Assembly (NCBI RefSeq): GCF_014905175.1
Contig: NC_057789.1
Span: 8,122,001 to 8,186,000, forward strand
Length of the DNA: 64,000 nt
From: Aphidius gifuensis
Lineage: Eukaryota; Arthropoda; Insecta; Hymenoptera; Braconidae
Direction of reading: 5' to 3'
Below the pieces are notes generated by a model. It made no database searches. It saw only the letters and a program-made list of their open reading frames with translations, and was not told the origin of the DNA. Positions 22,904 to 34,362 of this stretch are shown piece by piece (position 1 is the first letter of the stretch; each line of letters starts with the position of its first letter). The translations under genes were made by a program, and so were the position numbers.

Positions 22904-24160
22904 TTAAATTTCCATAGCTGGATTTGTAGCAACTTGATTGAACAATTTATTTTTAATAATTTGTCCCATAAGACCATGAACAACTTCAATTGTTGTTTTG
23001 CAACTATCACGTGTTGCTTTGCATAATTTATCTTCAGTACGACGTTCAGCTGAATCAGTACCAAGATAAAATGCCACACTACTACGTGAAACAGAACTTT
23101 CTGATTGTTCTAATTTATCAGATAAATCAAATATTTGTCCAGTTGTATAATCAGCATTTGTTAATAAACTTGATGAACTAAGTGTATTAACCCAATATTT
23201 ATTCCACAATGAATCTAATAATCTTCTATCTAATGATGATTTAAAATATGTTACTTCAAGTGAATAATATTGTTTACAATGAACACCAAAATCTTCAATT
23301 TTATTTAATGGAATTGTTTGATATTCAGATGGTTCTTCACTTGCTGGTTTATATCCCTATAATTATAAAAATAATAAATAATTGTTTAATTTTTTATGTT
23401 AAAATTCATTATTTACCTTTGGATATGTTCTGAATGCACCAAGACAAACTTTACCAGCAGATATTGTTCTAACTGGATCAATGACAATAGCAACAAATGG
23501 CTCTTGGAAATTTTGATTGAGCATTTGTGTTGATACATCAATACCAGATAACCAACAACCATAACCAGGATGTGAATGATACCAACCTAAATATAACAAT
23601 TAAACTTATCATCAACAATTTAATTAATTAATAATATAATGAAATAATAAATCAAAATATAAAATAACCTATTGCATTTTCTTGACGACCAACTTGTTTA
23701 GCTGCTTCAATATAACCAGTCATGTATTCATATGCTTGTGCTTGTGCATTAACACGAGTTTCAGTACCTTCAACTGGTAGTGCAAATGAATCCATAACAA
23801 TCATTGTATTTGCTGTTACTTTTCCAAGCAATAAACCCATAACTTCAAGTGTACCACCTGAACGTGCATGCATAACCATTTTTAACAATGCCAATGCTGA
23901 TATTTTTATATCTTTAAAAAAATGTGGACTAAAAGAAATTGCAAAATTCATTATTATTAATTATTAACTATATTATTTAATTATTGTTTTATTTAATTTA
24001 CATACTCTTTTTCCCAGGGTTTTGCAGCAAGTATATCTTGTTGTTCTTTTTTGTCATAACGATAAATTTCATCAGCAGTACTTATTGTCTCAATGTCATT
24101 ATTCATTTCCCATGTTTTTTGAGCAATTGTTGTTTGATCACTTGTTGATGTACTTGCCAT
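22904..24160 (-). CDS. COPS5: COP9 signalosome subunit 5, JAMM deneddylase
   Basis: Four exons on the minus strand: 24160-24006, 23928-23669, 23586-23417 and 23356-22904, giving 345 aa. CSN5 is the zinc metalloprotease of the COP9 signalosome that removes NEDD8 from cullins. The MPN+/JAMM motif is complete: Glu at about residue 80 (GTLEVMGLLLG) and H142-S-H144-P...S152...D155 (HSHPGYGCWLSGID). Flanking blocks such as KPWEKDPHFFK, FVAIVIDPVRTISAGKV and GAFRTYPK are family-typical. The C-terminal half (SLEVTYFKSSLDRRLLDSLW and onward) is the CSN6-binding helical part. Length is near the usual 330-335. The intron between exons 2 and 3 splits the codon just before WYHSHP. Confidence 0.97.
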
Positions 24161-25010
24161 TATTACAAATTACCTTTTTTACTATTGTTATTAATTATTT
24201 AATTATAACAAATATTTTATTTGCAGCCTTCCAAGTTGTATATTTATTTTCTTGTGGCTGTGTGTTTTCTTTCTTCTTTTTTTTTTTTTTTTTTTGGTGG
24301 TGTTGGTTGAGCAACACCAGCGCTGCGATCAATCAAGCTCATCATCATGAAATTAACAACAGAAGGTAAATAAAAATTTCAAATTAATTTTAAATCTTGG
24401 GTAATTTATAATTGAAGAACTCCCAATAGGATTTTTTTGCATATTATAATTCTCCGAAGAATTATCTATAGATTAGATAGTAAATCTTAATTAATTAATA
24501 CTAATTAAACTATTAACTCACAAAGAAAATTAATTTCACTCCAATATTCTCCAAAAAAACTCCAATAGAATATAAGTATAACAGCTTATTCTAATTCCGT
24601 CAAACTTAGGCTAATTAGATGGGAACTTGATGGAATAATTATTATAAATTGTTATTGACTATTGTAATTTTTATTATTTTATAATTCTAAAATAAAAAAA
24701 AGTATTAGTAATCATTAATTATAAAACTATTCTGTTTTTAAATTATATAATTTTCATCTTTTAATTTTTAAATATATTTATTTGGTCAAATTAATCAATA
24801 AACAAATTTTTTTTAATCATAATTTTTATAATTTCTTGATAATCATTTATTTATTTATTTATAGATTTTTTTTTTTAACAAGTTATTAATTTCTAGATCG
24901 TATAATAATCAAAATTATGATGAAAATGATAAAATTATTATATGAATTTTATGATAGACACACAAACAACTTGACTGAACTTTTATTTTTAAAAAAATTT
25001 ATATTTATTT
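24161..25010. other. intergenic region upstream of COPS5
   Basis: About 850 bp. It contains a T-run and a short GC-richer hairpin (GGTGTTGGTTGAGCAACACC at 24298-24317), then AT-rich DNA. An ATG with a following GTAAAT at about 24348-24365 resembles a short first exon, but no partner exon was found. Confidence 0.45.
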
Positions 25011-25914
25011 TTAAAGTTTCCATGCGTTTCGCATCATCAAATCGAAATATGCATCATGATCAATACTCGCACTAATTGCACTGTAATAATTTAAAAATTC
25101 TTCCTCAGTTACCTGAAAAAAATAATCAACAATAATTACAATTAAATAGTGAATTAAAAAATTAAAATTAATAGTTAAAAATTCTATTACAATTCCATCT
25201 TTTGTATTGCCTTCTTCAAAGTTAGCTAGAAATTTTTTTAAAATACTTTCTTCATCTTCTTCACCACTAATATAACGTGGATGATATTTGACATTATAAA
25301 CACCTCGTAAATCATCAATAGTTACTTCACCATCACCAGTTTTATCAAGTTTTTGAAATGCTTGCTCAATGAGTTTTTTTCGATTGTCATTTATCGGTGG
25401 CTAAAACAAAAAAAAACAACAAAAACTCTAATAAACTTGTAAAATATTAAATTATATTGATAATATAAATTGCAACTAACACGAATTGCAACGAGAAATT
25501 CTTCAAGGCTTATTCCACCACTGCCATCAGTATCAAGCTTCGCCATAATTTCGTCAACTTCTTCTTCAGTAAATTCGAAACCATATTCAGCAAGACCATC
25601 AGTGATCTCATCTTTACTCAGCTGTTTATTTCCATCATTATCTAATTGTCTAAATATCCTGAAAATATATTTTTTTTTTCAAATAAAATATTAAAATCAA
25701 TCAATAATCAATTTACTTAATTGCATCGGCTGAAAATTGTTTGTTTTTTTGTTTTTTTTTACCTTGAAAAACCGAGAAATCCAGTAGCACCTCTTGTCAA
25801 ACAAAGCAGCTGAAGTTTTTCGATTGAATCAGCTGCATTATGTATTGCACGTTGTGAACGAGTTATCATTTCAGTTTCTTGTCTTGTCGTTGCACTTACT
25901 GGTCTATTAAACAT
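25011..25914 (-). CDS. calcyphosin-like EF-hand protein
   Basis: Four exons on the minus strand: 25914-25763, 25658-25481, 25400-25191 and 25112-25011, in frame to 213 aa. Calcyphosins are small cytosolic Ca2+-binding proteins. EF-hand loops seen in order are DNDGNKQLSKDE, DTDGSGGISLEE and DKTGDGEVTIDD. A fourth, divergent loop lies around EEGNTKDGIVTEEE. The N-terminus, with RGATGFLGFSRIFRQLDNDG, and the end, SIDHDAYFDLMMRNAWKL, are typical of the calcyphosin/CAPSL family, where a link to cilia or secretory cells has been reported. Which of the two vertebrate paralogues it matches best is not decided. Confidence 0.9.
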
Positions 25915-26039
25915 GACTAAATTTTTTTTTTTTTATAAATTTATTTCACTCAATAGCTATCTAATCCTTTTATTCTCTGAAATAAAAAGTTTATTCTGTC
26001 ATTTTTTTATGTTATTTAAATTACATATATAATAAAGTG

Positions 26040-26125
26040 ATAAAAAAAAAATAAAATATCTAAGCACGGAATCGAACTGACATGATGACGTTTCTCTGAA
26101 ACCCAGCGTTCTACTTTTTATTTCG
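26040..26125 (-). other. possible tRNA-like relic with a pol III B-box
   Basis: Read on the minus strand, 26055-26110 holds AGTTCGATTCC, one mismatch from the B-box GGTTCGANTCC, preceded by a TAGAACGC stretch resembling the end of a D-arm. No complete cloverleaf can be folded by eye, so this is at best a tRNA fragment or SINE relic. Confidence 0.25.
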
Positions 26126-26792
26126 AAAAATATATATTATTATAGAAAAATAATAGTTGGAATTGTCACGAGAGACAATAAATATTATTTTAGTTAAATT
26201 ATTTTTATTTATTTATACAAGGAAAAAATTAAATAAAAAAAAAAAGGAAACAGATGGTGTGTCATGTACAACATCAATAAATTATGACTATTATATTGTT
26301 ATCATTAAAATATGATTCATCATTATCAGCTCATTAGTAAAAAACATATTTGGGTTAAATAAATTTAGAAAAACTTGTTGGTTTGGCTTTTAAAATAAAC
26401 ATATTTCGATAGAAAAAATTCGAAATAATAAAATCGAAATATTATAAAGTTCAATCATAAATTCTTATTTTATTTAAACATATTGTTTATTAATTAATTA
26501 ATTAATTAATCTATTTATTTATTTATTTACAAAGAAAAAAAAAGAAATTTTTAATATTTAAATTTTAATTATAGTCAAAACACTGGACATGTTAAAAAGT
26601 TTAGACACAAAGACATAAATTGTTTGGATAAAATTTATGTATATTTATGTATATTGTCATAGATCACCCTACAAAATGTATATATGCAAGTGTGTAACCA
26701 GTAAAAGTGTTACGGCTTGGGGATATACCAGTAACATCGTGCATAAATGATCAGATAATAATCGATCGTTTTTATATACCCTTATCACTCTT

Positions 26793-27105
26793 TGGTAGCT
26801 TTGTCACATTCCCTTGATCTATTTATTTATCTTTAATTTAGGTGATATTTAATTTTATGCTCCTCCATTTATTGTTTTTAATAAAATAATTTAATTTATC
26901 AATAATAAAGATATTTAAAAAAATTTGTACTTATAGTGTTTAATTAATTATTTGAAAAAATACATTTTGAATTTACGGAATTGTTGATTATTGTTGTTAA
27001 TATATAAACGAGTTTTAAATTTTTTATTTTAATATTTGTATTGTTATAAAATATTTGATAAGATGTGCTTTTAAATTAGGATAAAAATAGATATGTCGTT
27101 AAACG
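26793..27105 (+). repeat. inverted-duplicate segment, copy 1
   Basis: From TGGTAGCTTTGTCACATTCC to ATAGATATG, this ~315-bp segment matches the reverse complement of 39116-39452 nearly throughout, with scattered substitutions and small gaps. It has no ORF and no clear terminal repeats. It may be a small transposable element or a duplicated regulatory segment. Confidence 0.7.
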
Positions 27106-27784
27106 ATAATCTATATTAAAAAAAAGAGATTGAACCGGCGAGAATTGAAAAATAAAAGTTTCAAAAGAAGAAAATAATACGTAATTTTGGTGAATAATTT
27201 ATGTGATTTATTTATTTTAGGTACTTACTTTTGTTGATAGATTAATGTCAATTATTGTGGCTTATAAAAAAATAGTTAAAATGTAATTTTTAGTTGATTT
27301 ATAACTAAACAAGTTTCGATGTTGAATAAGCACGAATGTGACAAAATCATAAATTTTTCTTTTTACTCTCTCTCTGCGCGTGACATTGCGAGTTGCGCAG
27401 TAAAAATTTCTTTAATTAATAATATTGTTTTTGTTGCTACAAGTTTCTCTTTTAAAAAAAAAAAAAAGTCTCAATTAGATATTTCACTCGAGTGCATGTT
27501 ATTTCGAAATTACAAAATGAAAAAAAAATTGTTTATTAATATATTTTTACAAAAAAAACAATACTTTACAATTTTTTTAAATTCCAAATCGTAAATTTTA
27601 ACAATAAACAAAATTACTATCAATAAAACATACCTTATTTAGTATTTATTTAATGACAATTTAATAATTTACATACAATTAATTAAATGAAAAGTAAAAT
27701 AATATAATTAAAAAAGAAAAAAAAAACTTTTGATTAATTAGCTTATTTAAAAAAAAATAATCAATATTGAGCATAATTTATTTT

Positions 27785-30136
27785 CTACAGCCAATAGAAT
27801 TTAGTGTCATCTCTTCTCATTTGTAATTTAAGAACATGACGATAAATTTTTAATGCTGGACCAAGAAGAAGATCCATGCCAATCAATACATCTGATCGTT
27901 TCATCAGCAACAATGAGTGTCCATCAATATCCTTTTAATTTTAAATATTAATATTAGTTTTACCTTGTTCTAATCAAAAAAAATAAATATATTTATATAA
28001 ATTTAGATATCCTTACCTGTACTCTAAACACTTCAGCTTCTTTTGGTCCAAATAAACGTGCAAAATATTGATATACTTGTTCAGAAGTCCAATCTGAAGC
28101 ATCAGGTATATTTGGATCAATTGAATCACGATTTGATAAATCATTACTATCACCTAAGCTTCTTGTTGGTGATACTTGTGGACTCAATACAGGTGGTAAC
28201 GTTGATGGATTTGTTGGTGTATCTGGTCTTGATGTTATAATACTTAATACAGGTTCTTTTAATTCTTTCATTTCTTTGAAATCTTTTTGCTCTTTTTGTT
28301 CTTTTATTTTTGATGATTTTTCTGGTTTATCTGGTTTATCTGGTTTATCAGAATTATATTTATCAGAACAATGACAACATTTCCATTTTGTTGATGATTT
28401 TGAAGGTATTTTTGGTATATGACATGAGTGATGATATGCATCATTACAATTCATACATGACACCATATTTCCCTGTAATAATTATCATCAATAAATTAAT
28501 TAAATCATTATAATAATATCAATAAATTATTTATTACTTACACATTCTGTTGTTTCACTACAAACAACACAAGTTTTACATCTTGCACATTGCCAGCTGT
28601 ATCCAGTTTTTAATAATAATTCTTCAGGTGAATATATACAACTTGGATGAGCTAATAAAAAATAAAAAATAAATATTATTATTAATTTATTTCTATAAAA
28701 TTGTATTCAATTAAATATTTACCTCTAAGTGTACAATCACGACAAGCAACAAGACTCTCAGGTTTATCTTTTGTACAAATACTACACTGTCTATTTGGTC
28801 CATCTTTATTATTAATTTTTGGTGATAATTCAATTGGTTCTTGTGGTGCTTGAATTGTTGGTTTTATTATTGATGTTGATTGTCTTCCTCTTTTACGTTT
28901 TACAACATTATTATCTGATGGATCAAATACTTTTCTTGCTCTCTAAATATTTATACAAATAAAAAAAATTAATGCTTGTTTTTTTTATTTATAATTATTA
29001 TAAACATTATTAATATTTGTTATTAAATTAAATTAACGAACATTTACCTTACGCCTTGCACTTCTACCACCACCAGTACCACTACCACTAATATTATTTG
29101 ACGGTGTTGGTGATGTATTTGTTGAACTTCTACCGGCTTCATCTTCATCTTTATTATCATCACTATATTGTTCTTCAACTTCACGACATTTTTTTAATGA
29201 TTCTTTTAACTCCTTAGCACTTCTTTCAAATTCTTCAAAGTCAATATCTAAATCCATTGAATCATCAGCACGTACTTGTAAACGTTGTTTTCTTTCTGAC
29301 TTGGAAGAACGTTTTAGGTTAGAATAACAATTATTATCATCTTTTAAATCACGTTTTTTATTATCATTAATTGTTTGTTTATTATTAATAATATTACAAT
29401 AACGTGATGATAAATAATTATTTGATTCTTCAGATGAATCATGATCTTTTGATAGATCAAATGATGTTGGACTTTGTTGTCTTGATGTATTTGATCGTGA
29501 ATCTTGATTATTACTATCAATATCATCTGGATATTCTGGTGAATTACCACTTTTAATTGATGTTTTATTTGTACCACGATCATCACTACTTGTTTCACTT
29601 GAATATCTACGATTATTTTTATCGTTATCACTTACTAATGAATAATTACCATTTGTTAACATTGCAATATTACCAATTGTAACTTGTTTTATTAAAAATT
29701 CTTCAATTGTTTTACGTGATATTGATGATGGTAAATGATTAATTAATTGTTCAAGTAAATGTTGTGATGGTACACCTTGATATAAATAATCTGGTTCTTT
29801 AACAAGTAATTGAGTTATTGATTCATTAATTAATGATAAATTTAATTTTTCTTTGACATATACATCTGGACGATTTTTATATAATTGTAAACGTGTCCAA
29901 TTTAATGCATTACGATAACTTTTATTACCTTTATAATCAACTTGTATTACTTTTTCACTTTCAACTAAACGATGTAAATCATCAATTGTATCTTTAGCAT
30001 CAACTGAATATTTTTTTAATAAATAATGACATATTCTATCAGAATCTGGACGTGCTTTTCTACGACGAAGTTGATCAATTGCTTCAAGTATTTTTTCCTC
30101 ATTTAATATCAATGTTTCAGCTATATGTTGTTGCAT
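27785..30136 (-). CDS. winged-helix / PHD finger / SAM chromatin-type protein, with an apparent frameshift
   Basis: Five exons on the minus strand: 30136-29048, 28942-28723, 28652-28542, 28472-28017 and 27931-27785; about 673 aa if exon 3 is 110 nt. Residues ~1-75 resemble the SAMD1/KAT6-type winged helix (KILEAIDQLRRRKARPDSDR). A long Ser/Asn-rich acidic linker follows. Then comes a cysteine-rich double PHD-like region (QCSICTKDKPESLVACRDCT, SWQCARCKTCVVCSETTEC, SCMNCNDAYHHSCHIP, KWKCCHCSDKY). A Lys/Asp/Pro-rich stretch and a C-terminal SAM domain complete it (WTSEQVYQYFARLFG, DIDGHSLLLMKRSDV, GPALKIYRHVL). The set suggests a nuclear reader of CpG or histone marks; that is inference. Exon 3 as given is 111 nt, one base too long for the frame. 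Confidence 0.82.
28542..28652 (-). other. PHD exon carrying an apparent one-base insertion
   Basis: Exon 2 ends in phase 1 and exon 4 starts in phase 0, so exon 3 should be 110 nt; it is 111. The first part reads AHPSCIYSPEE in the expected frame. The second part (LLLKTGYSWQCARCKTC) reads only in the next frame. The extra base lies between about 28603 and 28628, in runs of A/T. Both halves keep PHD zinc ligands, so a recent mutation or an assembly or sequencing error is likely. Confidence 0.75.
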
Positions 30137-31734
30137 TTTATCTTCTCTATTTTATTTTTTATTTTTTTGATTTTTTTTATCAGCTTTAATTATACTCTCA
30201 TCTACAAAATATAAATTAAATAAATAAAATTTTTTTGTATTAAAAACAGACAACAGCGCATGACAATAAATTAAAGAGAAAAAAAAAAAAGAAAGAAATA
30301 TTTTTATTAAAATTATTATGATGACATATATGTTATAAATAAATGAAAATTTATAATTTTACAAATATTCATAATAATAATAAATTTTTGACTGAAGGAT
30401 TTTTTTTTTTTTTTTTTGTTTATTATTTTCATGCAACACCTGGAGTAAAAAAATACTCAACAGGATGAAATTTTATTTTGCAAAAAAGTTTAATAATATT
30501 ATTAAATTATTTGGTAAATCTACCTGATGTTTATCTAATTAATTACATTGCAATTTGCAATACATAAACTGCTCTTTTAAAAATGTCAAAAAAAAAAAAA
30601 AAAATCCCCGTGTGTTGGACGCTGACGACGACAACAACGCGTGTGTTTTTACAATTTTTATTTATTGAAATAATTTTTATCATTAAATAATTATAATATA
30701 AAATTAAAATAATAATAATAATTTATAATTTTTTAAAAATAATTTAATATATATTTTACATTTATTGAAATGTTTTTTTTTTTTTTTAAAATACGACAAA
30801 AAAAAAAAAACATTTTTTTTCGAAATAAATGAAATGAATTATGTAATTTGTAGAAATATACTTACAAAAATTATTTTTGAAGAACGTGTTGCATTGGGTA
30901 TTTAATTATTTAATTAATTTTTAGTTAGCTGTGAAAATTGTATATATTTTGTGTTGTCCGATGAACCAATGACGCGGGCGCGGTTTTGTTACCGGTGAAT
31001 TTTACTTTTTAGGCGCAAGCAATGCAGTCGCGCGAAAGTGTCTATCAATGCCGAGAGAATTATTTTTTTTTCATTTTGTTATAATATAATTTTATTTATG
31101 CTATTTGGTTATTATTATTATGTAAAATATAATATGTTATGTATCATTGAGATACACATAGCTTTGTGCAAAATAATGTTAATAATTTTGTTATTTTGCG
31201 AGAGAAAATATCGGAGTATATTTTATGGTTTTTTTTTTTTTTTTTTACTGAACCATCACGGATCGCAACCGTTGTTACAATGCTGCGCAATGCTGGCTTT
31301 AATTCCCGAAAAAGATTCTCGTTAAATAACCATAATTAATTTCCAACAATTTCTAACGACACTTGCGCTGTCAAACGGCTGAAATATTCACTAATTTTAA
31401 TGATTTCTTCTTTACCAAATGGCAGTTTTTCATTCAAATTTTTGGCGGTTTTTTTTTTAAAGCACGATAAACTACTGTTATCTAAAATGAAAAATAATAA
31501 TAATAAAAAGTTTGGGCAATAATGCTGGACTTATTGATGAATCATTTTTTATTTTTTTTAAAAAAGTTTTTAGTGACGCATTTGATTGTTATCAAAATGT
31601 AAAAATACATAAAAATTGAAAAATGAAATTTACTTTATTTAGTTGGTGTTTAACATTCACCTTGAAAATTTACCTACACAATAATTTCTTGAAAAATTAA
31701 CACATTAAAAAAGAGACAAGCTTAAAAAATCAAA
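30137..31734. other. intergenic boundary region between housekeeping block and tetraspanins
   Basis: About 1.6 kb. It contains two GC-richer islands, at about 30604-30650 and 30958-31050 (CCAATGACGCGGGCGCGG), that look like promoter material for the minus-strand PHD/SAM gene. Another mixed patch lies at 31250-31440. No exon chain is supported. Confidence 0.5.
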
Positions 31735-32812
31735 ATGAAAAATTGTACGATAATTATGTTAATTATTTTTAATTGGATTTTATTAGTAAGTTTGAAAAAA
31801 AATTTAAAGAAAAAAATATATTTAATTTGTTCATTTCAGCAAGTGTTTTAAAGTTGTTATTAATTTTATTTTATGATGAATCATCTAATTTTTTATATTT
31901 TAATTTTGTCTAGTTAATTGGAATTGGAATAATTTTGTCGGGACTTTTAATTGAAGCAAATAATTTGGATTATATCGAAAAATTCAAATCAGAAATTGGA
32001 AATTTCAATGATTTTCCAAACATTAAATTAATAATTATTGGATCAATAATATCATTGTTATCATTATATGGTTTTTGTGGTATTTCAACAAGAAATACTT
32101 TTTGTCTAATTCTTGTAAGTGCACCATAGAAATATTATCTTCATTAAATTATAATAAAAATGTTTAAAATATTTTTATTTATTTTTCAGTATGTTGTAGC
32201 TAATTTGTTGATGATTGTTGGCTTGATTGTTACAACAACAATTGCTTATTATAATTTTAAAGCTGTTACTCCAGATGAAGCTGAAAAGTTTATTGTTCTT
32301 CGATTCAATAGTGATAAATATAATAATGATAATAATACTAAATTATTTATTGATGAATTTCAATCACTTGTAAGTATTTTTTTCATTTATTTAATAATTT
32401 TTATTTGAATATATTATTATCGTTATTTTATTTTTCAGCAACAATGTTGCGGTAATGAGGGTAAAAAAAATTACATCGATGATGGAAATTTTCCACAGTC
32501 TTGTTGTTCACAAGATGACTTTGATAGACAAACTTGTTATAAAAATTCTTACAAAATGGGTTGTGTTACTAAAATCCCTGAAATGATGCAAGAATTAAAT
32601 GCAATTATTTACAATAAATATAGTGAAAGAAAAGTCCTTTTAACAGCTGCTATTGTCATTGGAATTAACGAGGTAAAAATATAGTTTTACATTTAAAATT
32701 CTTTACATAATAATAATGCATTATTTTTTTGTTTTAGTTTCTATCTGTTGTATTGGCATTAAAATTGGCACAATCTATCGCGAGAAATCGACGAAGATCT
32801 TATGTTGCTTAA
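31735..32812 (+). CDS. tetraspanin A
   Basis: Five phase-0 exons: 31735-31785, 31914-32114, 32190-32369, 32439-32672 and 32738-32812, giving 246 aa. It has four membrane segments in the tetraspanin arrangement: TM1 split by intron 1, TM2 around IIIGSIISLLSLYGFCGI, TM3 around VANLLMIVGLIVTTTIAYY, and TM4 around VLLTAAIVIGINEFLSVVLA. The large extracellular loop has QQCCGNEG (the CCG hallmark), FPQSCC (PxSCC) and a total of six cysteines, ending MGCVTKIP. Tetraspanins organise membrane microdomains and partner proteins. This locus is the outgroup of the array: its upstream DNA lacks the shared module of B-I, but its exon 4-5 type recurs as orphan fragments elsewhere. A short basic tail ends the protein. 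Confidence 0.9.
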
Positions 32813-34362
32813 TTTTTTTTTTAAATAAAAATATAATATTTAATTACAAAATGACAATTAATGATGTAACAAAAATATAGATAAAATAAAATACACATTT
32901 TATAAAAGAAAATATTTTAAATAAAATATAAATATAAAATATAAAATGAAAATTTAAATAATATTATAATATAAAAATCTATTGGTTTATGTCAATATTG
33001 ATGATTAATATTTTTTTTCTTGTAAGAAAATAATTTAAAGTTTATTTTTAATTTTATTTTATTTATGTCACGTTGGCGAATAATTATTAGGTATACTGTT
33101 ATCAGTAAAAATAAAAAAAACTTAATATATTTGTGACTCTTTTCGATAAAAAAATTATCTCATTATAAGAATACTGTTCTCTGAAATAAAAAATAATAAT
33201 AAAAAAAAAAAATAAATATAAAAATGTTAACGAAATCGTTTTCCGTTGAAAATTGAAATTTTCAAAACTCCGGCGAATGCGGGTTTTTTAATTACGGAAC
33301 CATATTTATCATTATTATTATTATACATAATATATTTTTTTTTTTAAATATTTATTTGAATATAAATATTGTCCACAAAAATAACAATGATAACATTTCA
33401 ACCTAACCTCAATATAACATGTATATATTTTTAACTATATACATAAAATATTTGTTGTTTCTTTTCTAGTTGTAATTTAATTTCTAAAAAAATTTAAAAA
33501 AGTTAACAGTTATTTTATTTTTCTACTTAGATCAAAAACTTTTACTATTTCTATTTTTTTAAATTTTATTCTATTACTATTTAAATGAAAGATCGATAAA
33601 AAGAAATACCGACTTACCGATCGAAATATATTAAATTTTTGTATAACAAATTAACATTTTGTGTTTATTCAAATTACTATAAAAAATAACAGGCAATATT
33701 AAACAGGTGATAGATAAAAAATAAAACAGAAAAATCGGTGAAAACTCGGAGAAATATCTTCTTTTATTTTCAATTTTACAAAAAGGATAAAACTATATTT
33801 ATTAGTTTTTCCATAATTTCACATATTATTAAATACTTGTTAATTATTTTTACAAAAATTTTAAGAATAAAGAATTAAATCTATTTATTAAAAGAAAAAA
33901 AGAAGAATAAATATTACATTTTTTCTAATAAACGTAATACCTTTATGAAATAGATGAATATCATCATTGATTTATGATTCATCAATAAGTAAATCACCAA
34001 TTATTTTTTCTGGAATGTAAATGTTGAAATTATTTTTTGAATTTCATTTATCAAATTTTTATTGATAATTACATTACATGGTAAATTAAAAGTATATGAA
34101 TTTGTCGAGTATATTCAATAACTATATACATGCTAATAATATTTCATTTACTACTTATTAATAATGAAAGTTAATTTGGAATTTTACTATACTTCAAAAA
34201 CATCGGTAGTAAAATTTTAAATATATAACTATCAGGCTCCATCTCAAATGTTTTCCCATTCTTTATGATATATGTATAACCAACCATATAAAATTAATAA
34301 TGGGCTTACAAGATTTTTTAAGCACTCTCGTTGCTTATCATTGCAGTATAAGGTAACTTGTC
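32813..34362. other. intergenic region after tetraspanin A
   Basis: About 1.55 kb of AT-rich DNA without a supported gene. A short patch around 33228-33300 (GAAAATTGAAATTTTCAAAA then CTCCGGCG) resembles one at about 52985-53035, hinting at a small dispersed repeat. Confidence 0.5.

Larger units (their letters stand above)
25915..27784. other. intergenic region between the calcyphosin-like and PHD/SAM genes
   Basis: About 1.9 kb with no supported gene. It contains the tRNA-like relic (26040-26125) and a segment at 26793-27105 that is an inverted copy of DNA at 39116-39452. The small forward frame around 27320-27590 is low-complexity and has no coding signature. Confidence 0.55.

Noticed and set aside
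24022..24369. 115-codon forward frame opposite COPS5 exon 1
   Set aside because: Antisense to COPS5 and then a poly-Phe/Trp homopolymer translation; no coding signature.
26040..26125. A functional tRNA gene
   Set aside because: A good B-box-like word exists, but the acceptor and anticodon stems do not pair by eye; kept only as a low-confidence relic.
27319..27594. 91-codon forward frame between the calcyphosin-like and PHD/SAM genes
   Set aside because: Low-complexity Lys/Phe-rich end from A/T runs, with no splice partners and no recognisable domain.
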